From: Gnetum montanum
Lineage: Eukaryota > Streptophyta > Gnetopsida > Gnetales > Gnetaceae
Length of the DNA stretch: 64,000 nucleotides
Assembly (NCBI GenBank): GCA_015680685.1
Contig: MNCI01004113.1
Coordinates: forward strand, 499,874 to 563,873
Direction of reading: 5' to 3'
A model generated the notes under the pieces. That model saw only the letters and a list, made by a program, of their open reading frames with translations, did not search any database and was not told the DNA's origin. How positions within the stretch are numbered: position 1 is the stretch's first letter; every line of letters begins with the position of its first letter. Of this stretch, positions 1 to 9,999 are shown piece after piece. Position numbers and translations under genes: made by a program.

Positions 1-418
1 AAATGCTTTATTGATATGAAATACTATATTTGGATTATGCTCTAAGAGTGTTCCTTGAGGTTTTCTTCCTTTGGCATCTATCCCATAGAGGTAATCCAAC
101 ATTTCCACCATAATTAGGCCTACAATTGGCTAGAAGGGATGGCTATTCCTCTTCCTATCCTACTTCACCAAATACCCGTTACTTGTCTTTACTTGCTTTG
201 CAAGGCCATGTTGATATGACCTCTAATGCTCAGGTATAAATATCCTAGGTCAAATCTCCAAGGGTCACCTCAAAAGACATGTCCATTATTACAACACACC
301 CTTTCAAGCCTTAATTATAGCTTCCCTTTCAAGTCTTGTTATGATAATGATAACACTTATTATGAAGAGGCACCATCTTCATTATGCAACAACATCATTT
401 AAGAACAAGGACATTATA
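1..418 (-). repeat. 3' LTR, partial
   Basis: Bases 6-418 align closely with 4452-4866, including the shared stretch from 'ggattatgctctaagagtg' through 'gcaacaacatcatt'. The minus-strand start reads TATAATGTCC, one base away from the expected TGTAATGTCC. The LTR continues beyond the window. Confidence 0.75.
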
Positions 419-433
419 ATCTATCCCCCTTAG
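419..433 (-). other. Polypurine tract next to the 3' LTR
   Basis: The minus strand reads TAAGGGGGATAGATT directly before the LTR start, a typical plus-strand primer for LTR elements. Confidence 0.55.
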
Positions 434-944
434 GTTTCATTCATCCTCAAACAAGTCCACATTTACTATCTTTTTTCCAACTCTAATACTTCCTTTATGT
501 TTTTGTGCTCCAATAATTTGATTTCTCCTTTAAACTTGAAGTTGTTTCTTGCTTATTCTACAAACAAGACATATGTGAGAAGAATTTGTATAATTATTAA
601 ATATTATTTTATCAATACTTACCTCATTTACTAAGATAACGATAAGAGATGAATTAAAGGCCCACCAACCACTAATCACTAATCCTAACCAAGGTCACAC
701 AAAATGCAACTCATATCTTATTGTCCAAGTGAAGGTAGGGCAAATCCTTTCTCCCAACTTGCACTACCCTAGATATTTTACTTATCTCATTAAAATATAA
801 ATTAAACAATAAAGAAAATTATGAAAATCATAAATAAAAGAAAGGATAAGATACTTCCTAATCTTGATCAACCTTAGAAATTTATGGAAGTAGTTGTAGT
901 TCTGCCATAAGTGATATATGATCATATGGTCTTATTTAGGATGA

Positions 945-1950
945 AAGGGCTTAATCTTGATTCTTCTCAATTTCTTCTTTAGAAATTAACTCTAGTAACT
1001 TGATAACTTGAAAAAATTGAGTATCATACCAAGTATAATCTAGGGTCTAAATAAAGAATGTTGTTGATCCATCTTCATTAATTGTGGCAAAGTAATTACT
1101 AAAGTGTGGTTCTTAATGAGTACTCTCCATCAACATCATTTGTCCCTAAGTTTTGGAATCTAATTTATCTATTGAAGATTCAAAGTAAGCAGAATATGCA
1201 CTTGCCAATGGAATTGTATGTTTAATTGATGGGAACATCTTCTTCAAATCAAATTTATCTTCCAAGGATTCTTTTACACATCCATATTTTAAGAATTGAT
1301 AATTACTACATCTAACATTTGCATTTAAGTCTCCACAAAGGACAATTGGCACTAGATTGGTATGTCTTAGGAATTACATATTCTTCAAACTTTCCTCTAT
1401 TTGCTTAATTAATTATGATCCTTAGCATAATCTAGCATCTGAACATGTTGATTTGGCAATTAAATATGTGTTAACTACACATATACATCTTCCTAATAAA
1501 TGAATTTCTAGTGTCAATGCCAAGGCTATATGATTTTTTCAAAATCTTAATCATTCTTTCTTTCCCATCATTTCAAGTTATGGGATTTTTCAAAGTTGGC
1601 TTCTTTATAAAAGATTGTGTAACCATCCATGTAATTTCTAGAATAGGCTAATATTTATGGCTCAAAATAATTGTGTAACCATCCATGTAAACACCTTTGT
1701 ATCTCATCTTTTCCAAGTCTAGTTGGAATTCTTATAAAAATTTCCATGGCAAGACTTTTTGTAGGCACAAGAGGTCAGCATCCAAATCTTGTAACTCTCC
1801 TAAGATGCATGGGTATCGATACTCATGTCATTCCAAGGCCCATGGTGGACATAGCGGATGTTGTCTATCACTAGCTAGGAATCTTGCAAGCACATTGTAT
1901 GTTGCAACTTTCATTCTCATTCTTGAATTCTTTTCTGGACCATTACTCTT
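945..1950 (-). pseudogene. CCR4-type deadenylase (endonuclease/exonuclease/phosphatase fold) relic
   Basis: Translated segments follow the order of a plant CCR4-like poly(A) nuclease domain: 'MKVATYNVLARFLASDRQ', 'CPPWAL', 'DLDADLLCLQKV', 'LEKMRYKGVYMDGYTI', a segment like 'NTYLIAKSTCSDARL', 'PIVLCGDLNANVRCSNYQFL', 'IPLASAYSAYF', and 'TLDYTWYD' near the C-terminal end. The family removes mRNA poly(A) tails as part of the CCR4-NOT complex. The Mg-binding Glu of the usual CLQEV motif is Lys here (CLQKV), and at least two frameshifts and several stops interrupt it, so it is dead. A 56-bp duplication ('gtgtaaccatccatgtaa' near 1617 and 1673) disrupts the middle. The segments run with little intervening sequence, which hints at an origin from a spliced transcript. 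The longest open part is 1146-1352. It lies in sense inside the LTR element. Confidence 0.8.
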
Positions 1951-2683
1951 TATGACTATCATACACCTTGTTGGAACAAGATTTTGACTCTCCATGTTGT
2001 TCTGTCATATGATTTAATTGCAAGATGAATTGATATAGATCTTGATAATTCCAATTTACCAACTAATTTGTCAACTGATTCTCCAACTAACCTTATTGGT
2101 AACAACTAGCTACATTACTTAGATTGTTTAGCAACCTTTCTTTCTACCCCTTCCCCACACACACACACAAAGCCCCCCACCCAAAACATTGACCTCAACA
2201 ATGTAACTAATGACACACTAGAAATTAGTGATCTTAAGACTATCTACAAAGGTAAAATACTTAATCTTAAGGTCCCAAAAGGTTAAGCTTGTTAGTCCCA
2301 ACAGTTAAATTATTCGGCATGATTAGTTACCCTAACTTATGGCCTTTTAAGGCATATTTTATGATACCATTGAATTATCAAGTACCCAGATGATAAATTT
2401 GACCTCACCATTGAGTTGAGAAGGCTGAAAAATGTTAGAAATGACTATTTATATGTTAAAAATGAACATGGTATGCCCAAGTTATGTTAAAATTAAGTCT
2501 AAGGATTTGGAGGTACCATGTTAGACAAGGAGAAAAAAAATATTTTAAAGCTCTATAGGACATATCTAACTTCACCATTGAATCCGGAAGGTTGAAATTT
2601 ATAGGAAACCACTCTTTTGTTTGCTGAAAAAGGTTTTAAAAGTCAAACATTATAGCTTTTGAGATCTAGAACCTTTTTTACAA

Positions 2684-2985
2684 GTGATGGAGGACGCAGC
2701 ACACTTCTTGACAGTGTCGCAAGTGCTGGAAAAGGTAGCGATTCCCAGCATTGGTGATGTCTGTAGGTGGCAAAAAGAGGCAGTGATTTTTGGTGCCAGT
2801 GGTGTTCATAGTTGCCAGAGGATGCAGCAATTTTTGGCACCGCCGGTGTCCATGAGTACCAAAGGAGGTAGCAGGTGTCAGAGGAGGAAGCGATTTTCAG
2901 TACCGGTGGTGTCTGCGGGTGCCAAAGGAGGCAGTGACAATGGCGATGGTGGTGCAGGAGACAGTAGAAAATACAAAGGATAATG
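2684..2985. repeat. GC-rich degenerate tandem repeat
   Basis: A unit of roughly 65-75 bp with the words 'ggtgtc', 'ggtgcca', 'gaggcag' and 'gattttcggtacc' recurs about four times with many substitutions. It is much richer in G+C than its surroundings. Open frames on both strands (2684-2983 plus, 2643-3032 minus) are by-products of the repeat and resemble no protein I know. Confidence 0.5.
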
Positions 2986-3159
2986 TAGGTGGTCGGGTAC
3001 AAAACAGCAAGTGAAGGGCATGCGACAGACATGGTAGTGAAATGGCAAGTGAACGGAGTGCGGCAGCGAAGTGGTGGGGAGGACGGCGATAACGCAGCAG
3101 AATTAATTGATGACGCAGTGTGTGTGTGTTAGGCCTCTACGGCCCTAACACGGGTTGTG

Positions 3160-3440
3160 CTACTCAAGATCCCAGAGGCGAGCAGGGACTTAGCACCTGG
3201 CCAGATCCCCGTGAAATTCATGGTCAGGAAGCTTGCCACGGGGCCCTCACATGTGCAGGCACAGGCGGCCGACACGGTGCTATTTCTGGTGGAGCTGCTG
3301 GTATGCGCAGGTCTAAGCCATAGGCACAGGAGAATGCCGTCATGGTGCTGCTAAATTTGATGATCCATGACAAGTACAAGCGCCTCATCGCGGGCATGCA
3401 GGGCACCATTAACAACAACGTAGAGGTGGTGGTGCTAGCC
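3160..3440 (+). pseudogene. U-box/ARM-repeat (PUB-like E3 ligase) fragment
   Basis: The plus strand encodes 'FMVRKLATGPSHVQAQAAD' and, after a short damaged stretch and a frame change near 3330, 'ENAVMVLLNLMIHDKYKRLI' followed by 'GTINNNVEVV'. In plant U-box ARM proteins the corresponding pattern is FLVGKLATGSxEVQxQAA... followed by QENAVTALLNLSIxDxNKxLI and an acidic-hydrophobic end. These proteins are ubiquitin ligases whose ARM repeats bind substrate. Only about 90 codons covering two ARM repeats remain; no U-box is visible. The fragment is clearly GC-rich compared with the AT-rich flanks, consistent with a captured exon. It is antisense to the LTR element that contains it. Confidence 0.65.
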
Positions 3441-3465
3441 TAGTCCTCAGAAAAAAAAACTTTTA

Positions 3466-3486
3466 ATATATATATATATATATATA
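3466..3486. repeat. (TA)n microsatellite
   Basis: About ten uninterrupted TA units. Confidence 0.9.
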
Positions 3487-3489
3487 ATT

Positions 3490-4280
3490 ATTTTGGGGTT
3501 GGATTCTTACCTGCAACCTGCCTTTTTTTTCTATCTTTTTATTATTATTTTATTTAGACATGCATAACAAAAAAACGTTAAACATCAATATTCACAATTT
3601 ATAAGTCACATTAAGATGAAATTTGTACCGTTAGAAATGATATCCCAACCCTTTTACCTTATGATTTGGTGAGTATGATATTAACTTATCCTCTCGCATC
3701 AAGATTATGTCATAAGTATTAAGGATACATAAGAGATTACAACATTTCCCGTCAAGTACTAGGTTTTGTATGAGTCTCATAACAATGAACCTTATTGGTT
3801 GAGTAGGGATGAGACAATCTTGTGACTAGGCTAAATCCCTTAAGTTTACCAAAACATAGGTCCTAGTTAATATGAGTAATGTCAAGTTAAGGGATTTGGT
3901 GTCTAGGAATAATAAATCTTGACTCATGCCATAGTTACTAATCTTTTAGGATAAATTAACAATAATCTTATTTAATTAATATTTTAATAATATTACAAGA
4001 TGGGTAAGAATTACCTCGATTTTTGTATCTTTGTCTTACCAATGTCTCTTACAATTGATGAATCTTAATTTAATCATATCTATGTTGTTTGGTGGATCTA
4101 TGTCTTTTGTAGATGTCTTGAAAATAGATGGGAGGTATCTTCTAGCTTACAAAGATCATCTTGAACATGTGGCACATCTGGTGGTGGTCCATAACTCTCC
4201 CTGGGTCATGGCTCTATGGTTCATAATCAAGTTCAAGTTGTAGTCAACCCATGATTCTGAAAGGCCCTTCAATTGTGGTT
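3490..4280. other. Noncoding interior/leader of the LTR element
   Basis: AT-rich sequence between the ARM fragment and the primer site. I see no recognisable protein in any frame; on the minus strand it would be the leader region after the 5' LTR. Confidence 0.4.
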
Positions 4281-4294
4281 GCTCCAATACCAAA
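4281..4294 (-). other. Primer-binding site (initiator-Met tRNA type)
   Basis: The minus strand reads TTTGGTATTGGAGC immediately after the LTR end (...TTGTCACA). Plant iMet primer sites read TGGTATCAGAGC; 10 of 12 bases agree. Confidence 0.65.
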
Positions 4295-4866
4295 TGTGAC
4301 AACCTGTTCTCGAATGTCATGGCAAATATCAAATATACATTATATTAGACATTAGGCATAAGATGATAATGTATCAAATGTCAAATATGTGTAACATTCA
4401 ATATTAAGCGTAAAAAAAATAGAGAAAATGTAGAAGGAAAGGAGAAAAAAATTCTTTATTGATACAGAATCATGTATATGGATTATGCTTTGAGAGTGTT
4501 CCTTGGGGTTTTCTTCCTTTGGCATCTATCCCTCAAAGGCAATCTAGCACTACCACCATAGTTAGGCCTACAATCAACCAGAAGGGATGGCTAGTCCTCT
4601 TCCTATCCTACTTCACCTAGTACCTGTTACTCATCTTTATCAACTTCGCAACTACATGCTGATATGACCTCTAATGCCTAGGTATAAATACCTTAGGTCA
4701 AACCCCCAAAGGTCACCTTGAGAGACATATCTATTATTATAATATGTCCTTTTGGGTCTTAATTACAACTCCCCTTTCAAGTCTTGTTCTGATAATGATA
4801 ACACTTGTTATGAAGAGGCACCATCTTTGTTATGCAACAACATCATTTGGGAATAAGAACATTACA
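4295..4866 (-). repeat. 5' LTR
   Basis: 572 bp, minus-strand TGTAATGTTC...GTTGTCACA, with TG/CA ends. Its minus-strand 5' part (4452-4866) matches the partial LTR at 6-418; the rest would lie outside the window in the other copy. Confidence 0.75.
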
Positions 4867-4929
4867 AAAGCTCTTCTATTGGTATTACATCTTCAAACCT
4901 CTAAGAAAGATAGATGCTTTTTCATACTT

Positions 4930-5677
4930 ACTTCATCCAACCTTTTCTTAATGAAATAAATTACAAAACTCAAGGTAGAAGTCCTTCATATCATTTTCAT
5001 CTTAACTTAATAATTTTAGATTCATAATGTTTTCTTACATCTACCTTGGTTGCTTATATATATATATTTGCATCAACATATATTGCATTAAGGAATAGTC
5101 CCTTATATGCTAATGGTTTTTCATTAAGAATAAATAATACTCTTTTTTCCACCAAATAGGAGTCATGTCCTTCAATTTAAGATTCAACATTTAGTACCCT
5201 AAGATAATTTGATATCTCCTTTAACTCAAAACATTTTTTTATTATCTTTTATCATGCTTCAAATGCTTGCACATCATCTACATAATTAAAGAATTTTAAC
5301 TTCACATACGAAAGGCTTGATGTATTCCTTAACGCTTTTGCAAGTCTAGCCTCATCTTCATCATCTAGCTTGGAACCTCTAAATGTACTTGATGAAAGAG
5401 TAACTAATGGAGCTCTTAGAGATCTATCATGAGAATTATGGTTCCTTCCTTTTGAAATCCTTAGATCATGAGATTCTCCATTCCAATGTGCTAAATTTTC
5501 AACCTTCTCGTCATCTCTTCTTCCATTCTCTTGAAGTTATTCATCTTCCTCTCTAGCCAATGAATCTCCATGTTCATGTCCTACATGAGATGGATTGGCA
5601 TTAGGATAAAATTTAGCATGAAATTTCTCCAACATATCTACAACCATTTTGAAGACATCCTTTAGGTATTCCATATC
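4930..5677 (-). pseudogene. Ty3/gypsy Gag-like relic
   Basis: One minus-strand frame stays largely open from about 5677 to 5090, with only a few stops. It begins around 'MEYLKDVFKMVVDMLEKFH', passes a charged region, then reads 'SSTFRGSKLDDEDEARLAK', 'FFNYVDDVQAFEAW' (Trp codon now TGA) and 'KKCFELKEISNYLRV'. The last part fits the Gag pattern of a W...I..CFEL..IP...RV helix segment in plant gypsy capsids. Two residual blocks further down include 'VDVRKHYESKII'. The LTR element ending at 4866 sits just downstream and probably interrupted it. I infer Gag from the pattern; a search could place it elsewhere. Confidence 0.45.
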
Positions 5678-5910
5678 CTTATTAAGGGGTTGAATTCATT
5701 TCTTCTTAATTCTATGTTTCCAAACAAATTTAATGGAAAATACAATGCTTAATTATAGATCTAGAATAATTCACATCAATTTAAGGCGTAAGATACATAA
5801 TCCTACAAATATGTACAACATTCAAGCCTCAAAACATCAAGGAATTTATCCAATTAGGTACCAACTAAAACCTAAGAATAAATCTGAGCATATAGGCCAA
5901 GATATTCTAC

Positions 5911-5928
5911 TCTATTATCTAATACCAA
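5911..5928 (-). other. Possible primer-binding site
   Basis: The minus strand reads TTGGTATTAGATAATAGA, resembling the iMet primer site TGGTATCAGAGCC, about 240 bp ahead of the Gag-like frame. If real, the sequence above 5930 is the LTR of that element, but I could not define its other end. Confidence 0.3.
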
Positions 5929-5939
5929 GCCTAGTATGA

Positions 5940-6860
5940 GAATGGAAGCACCTTCTCTCAACTCTAATACACAGTCAATTAACCCATAATTCAAATCCAC
6001 AATGCATTTAACAAAGGAAGACAAACTAAAAAACCTATCTATTAATCATGCATGAAATGAAAATATGTATACAAAAGTTATGATATTATAGTTACACAAG
6101 CCATAAGATCTAGAAAACACCAAGTGTCTTACACTTAATTCTCATCATACTCAAACTTGTTCTAGGACTAGATTCCCTACAACCTTACAAAACCTCACTT
6201 CACTCAAGAAGATGAAGATACACATGCTTAAGAAAGCCAATAAAATGCTCTAGGAGAATCGTAATCACCTCAATGACTTACACACTTAGCTATGAGTCAA
6301 TATAATATTGCTAGAAAGACCTAAAATACATCATTCATCATCAATTTATAGGTTCTTTTTTTAAACCTTAATAATTTAACAATCAAAATAATATTTAAAA
6401 ATTACTTTTTTATCTAATATGAGTTGCTATGGGTCACACCATCTTACAATCCTAGCCTTGTTACAACCTCCTATGAGTAGCATCTTGGTCATAATTTGCC
6501 CAATAGTCAAAACTCAATGGCAACCCATTGTTGTTGTGGGTTATTGTAAGTCACATCTCCTTATAATCTATTTGATATAGACTTCTTCAAGAACCTCTTA
6601 TTCTTAATACAAGTGTTTGTGAGTCATATTTTCTTTAGTTGCAACAATTTCCTATGAGCTATAGTTCCTTTGCATCCCTAATTCTAATGTCAAAACTTAA
6701 TAAAAATTAGTTTAGAGTCAACTACAAGTTGCACCTAGCTCATGATCCTTACTACAACTTGCTACAGATTACACCTATCCACAACTACTAATCCAAAATA
6801 TAAAACAACACCAAATGATTTCCAAACTCTACCAATAAACTATCTACAACTAATGTTATC
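5940..6860. other. AT-rich noncoding region, possibly LTR
   Basis: No protein match. From about 6420 to 6790 the words 'gttgc', 'gggtcacac' and 'acaacctcctatgagt' recur in loose form, like the regions at 9240-9560 and 31440-31770. It may be part of an LTR belonging to the Gag relic at 4930-5677. Confidence 0.3.
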
Positions 6861-6869
6861 TTCTAAGGT

Positions 6870-7620
6870 ATGGAATTACATCATGGAATGGGGAGGTGCT
6901 CCTACACCATCATGTAAATAATCCATAAGGGATTTTAATGATTATCTTTAATTCACTACAAAGTCTAATTCCAAATTTGAATTATCCACTTTTTAAGTCT
7001 ATTTTGAAGAATATTTCAACATTAGTTAAAACATTAAATATATCATCCATAAATGGAATGAAAAATTTATAGTAATTCTATTTATAACTCTTAAATTAAT
7101 GCACATCTTTGATTCCTAACCATTCTTTTTAGGTACTAAAATGGCTTGAATTGCATAAGAAGAATTAAACTCTCTTAAAAATCTATTAGTAAGAAGCTCT
7201 CTTGCTTGTAAAACTTTTCTCTATAAATAGGTATCATCCTATAAGCCATCTTATTACAAAGTACTTCTTGAAATGAATCCAATTTAATGCTAAATGTTCC
7301 TCATAGAAGGAACATATTTTCCCTTAACCACATTAGACAATTAGTTTACTTTGGCAAGTACTTCTTGAAATGAATCCAATTTAATGCTAAATGTTCCTCA
7401 TAGAAGGAACATATTTTCCCTTAACCACATTAGACAATTAGTTTACTTTGGCATCTACAATTGCTATAAAATTATATCTATATTCAATATCATTGGAAGA
7501 AAGAGTAGAAAATTACAAATTCCAAGCCCATCTCATCATGTTTTTTAATATATTTCCTTGTCCCTAATAAGGTTAATGAAGTATTTAAAGAACATTGATT
7601 CTTAAATTATTCATGTGAAA
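6870..7620 (-). pseudogene. Ty3/gypsy reverse transcriptase relic
   Basis: Minus-strand segments match the start of gypsy RT in order: a 'PSMRNI' block (family: GLPPxRxIQHxID), 'AYRMIPIYREKFYKQ', 'ELLTNRFLREFNSSYAIQ', 'ILVPKKNG', 'MCINLRVINRITI' and 'FFKIDLKSG' followed by 'YGLF'. This covers the fingers domain up to the first catalytic Asp (KIDLKSG, Asp kept). The YxDD part, RNase H and integrase are not visible. Several stops and frame changes show that it is dead. A 97-bp duplication falls inside the N-terminal part. It lies upstream, on the same strand, of the Gag-like relic. Confidence 0.7.
7261..7453. repeat. Perfect 97-bp tandem duplication
   Basis: The unit starting 'gtacttcttgaaatgaatcc' at 7261 is repeated at 7358 without a visible mismatch through 'ctttggca' at 7453. 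Confidence 0.95.
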
Positions 7621-8121
7621 TAAGAATCAAAGCATGCATATCATCATGTCTAACAATAAACCAAACATTTTTGGCATTGTTATCAAAATTCCAAATCTCT
7701 AACATTAGCACAATCAATAGGAAAAATGTAATACCCCACTCATCTAATCCTAGAATTATAAATCATTATTTAAAAATAAAAAGAAACAAACTATACAAAA
7801 ATTAAATTTTTATGAAACAAAATTTACAAGAATGATAAATACAATACGTAGATCAAGTAGTAGGTATCCTTAAACCCAAAATGTAAAAGGGGTAAACATC
7901 AATGAATAGAAAATGAGAGTATAGTATCTCTTTACATACCAAGTGATATCTACATTGTTCACTAATTCATCAAATTAAAAAAAAAATTTCTAGTACCTAT
8001 AGAAAAATAGAATAAATAATATAATTAATAACTATCTAAAACAATTTTATTTACATGAGAATTTTTCTCATATTTGTAATTAAAGTATATTGAAACAATC
8101 CTAGAAAGCATATATAAATAG
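7621..8121. other. AT-rich sequence, no gene seen
   Basis: Faint gypsy Pol-like minus-strand fragments reach about 7720. 'tgtaataccccac' at 7727 resembles the start of a gypsy LTR, but I found no partner. Confidence 0.3.
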
Positions 8122-8240
8122 GAGGTGTTGGAACTAGAAACATTCTTTTAATAATATTTACCCCCAAGGCATATAGTCACATTAGAACTTTGTAACTCAA
8201 TATTTCCCATCATAATTGAACCTAAAATTTGGATTTGAAA
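8122..8240 (-). repeat. tRNA-derived SINE, 5'-truncated copy
   Basis: The minus strand has the box B-like 'aggttcaattatg', the body 'gagttacaaagttctaa', 'cttgggggta' and the end 'tagttccaacacc', matching the family at 29395, 39104, 57041 and 59477. Confidence 0.6.
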
Positions 8241-9990
8241 ATTGGAGGAAGCTAGTGCGAAATTGCCAATGCTCACATTCATATAGGGAGTTTACAAAGC
8301 ATAGATAATTAGTGCTACTACATTATTTAATAAATAATATGCATTATTCATAATTGTAACATCTTATATTCCTAACCCATGGTTTATGCTTAAGTATTCT
8401 TTAATTAACCTATGGCTTAGCTCATGTCTTTTGTTAATTTGTTAAATCTTCTTGAGGATTTGATCTCATGATCTTCCAAGTATTTTATTTAGAATCTTTA
8501 TTAAATCTTGTTTTTTAAAAATGGTGAATTCTTTTTTAAAATATTCTTCTTTTAAATTTTTATTTTTGAAAACATCTAGCATCTTTTTATAAAATATGAT
8601 TTTATTCATATTTTTAAATTTATATTTAAAAACTAATAATTTCTTGGTGTTTTCTTACTAAGAGAAGGTTTTTAGGATGATGGCACATGTTGCAAACTAG
8701 TAGTTAGATATTTTGAGAAAAATGTTATCTTTTTATGAAGTTTTCCCAAGCATTATTCTATTTCTTCTTCAGGAAACTTAGACTTTTCTAAAACCTCCTC
8801 AACTCTTTCCTAGCTTTTCTAGATATTATGAATTTTATCTATAGGATATGGTATTATGAACTGATGTTTCTACACTGGCTCGATTCACCTAGCAATTGTG
8901 TATCAAGCTAGGACTTGTGTTTTACATGCATTCTTTATCCATTCTTATGGACCAATCTCTTCCATTGATGATCTCAATATCATTCGAATGCTTCAACAGA
9001 TCTAACCTTATGTGTTGGAGGTCTCTTGAACTATGAAGGTAAAGCAACCAATTCTAGGCTATCTTCTTGTTAGGATTTTTCTATATCAATTATTGTCTTG
9101 TATTTTCTTGTTTATGGATCTTCTTATGTAGTTTAATCTCTTTTAATATTCATGATGTAATTTTGGTATTATTCTATGATCATTTCCATTCTTTTCTATG
9201 ATTTCTTACACATCTGCAATGGCATTTCTTTCCACCATGAAACATGGTATGTTTACCATGACTGATGTAAAGATGCTAGTGGAATTCATGGGTTGTGGTA
9301 AGGTTTTGGTCTAGAACACAACTCAGCCAAAAGAAGTGATCTTGTAGGTGGTCAAAAACCTGAGCTAAGATTCACATTTCTCTAGTTTTGGGATTTATAA
9401 TAACTCGTGGTAACGTAATGGTCTAGATCACAACATAACCATGGGTTGTGGTTGAGTATAAATAAGAAATAGTGAGTTCGATGAGACATGGTAGCATTGT
9501 AATCTTCACCACAACTTAACCACAAGTCATGGCTTTTCAAATTAATGTACATATATTGTAAATCACAAAAATACTATAACTATAGGCCAACATTAAGCTC
9601 AATTGTGGAGATAAGGGTCTTCAACCAGCAATATTCATAGAAATTTTTAGAGGCTTGTCTTATCTCATAAATAGCAAAAAAAGAAAAACATATCAAAGGC
9701 TATGAGCATAGAAATAGATCATCACAAGAATTTTAGATTAAGCAAGATTGAATGCAAGACAAGAAATTATGACAAGTGCTATACTATAAAACTTCATAAA
9801 ACCAAGTATATCAATATCATGAATGAATGTAAGAGATGCTCTAGATACATTCCATCATTTTTCTAATCTAAAAAATACACAAATAATTTTTGACTTTAAA
9901 TACTATTTTCATTAACTAGCAAGCAAAGAGATAGAAACTTACCTTGACTTACCTTACTTGCTGATGAGAAAAGAAGATTAATGGAATTTA
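8241..9990. other. AT-rich repeat-like region without gene
   Basis: No protein recognised. A gypsy-LTR-like start 'tgtaacatcttatattcc' occurs near 8357. From 9240 to 9560 short words such as 'catgggttgtggt' and 'cacaacttaaccacaagtc' recur, as in two other places in the window. Confidence 0.3.
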
Positions 9991-9999
9991 AGATGAGGT

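Larger units (their letters stand above)
1..4866 (-). mobile_element. Non-autonomous LTR retrotransposon carrying two host-gene fragments (cut by window start)
   Basis: Two direct repeats (1-418 and 4295-4866) bracket about 3.86 kb. On the minus strand the order is canonical: 5' LTR (4866 down to 4295), a primer-binding site matching the plant initiator-Met tRNA type, the interior, a purine tract (about 419-433), then a 3' LTR that leaves the window at base 1. I see no Gag, protease, integrase or RT motif inside. Instead there is a CCR4-type nuclease relic in sense orientation, a GC-rich repetitive stretch and a U-box/ARM relic in antisense. This is the pattern of a gene-transducing non-autonomous LTR element. 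The outer end of the 3' LTR lies outside the window, so no target-site duplication can be checked. Alternatively the host fragments arrived by separate insertions into an older element. Confidence 0.7.

Noticed and set aside
2643-3032. 129-codon minus-strand frame
   Set aside because: It overlaps a degenerate GC-rich repeat and has an unlikely Cys/His-rich composition with no family match.
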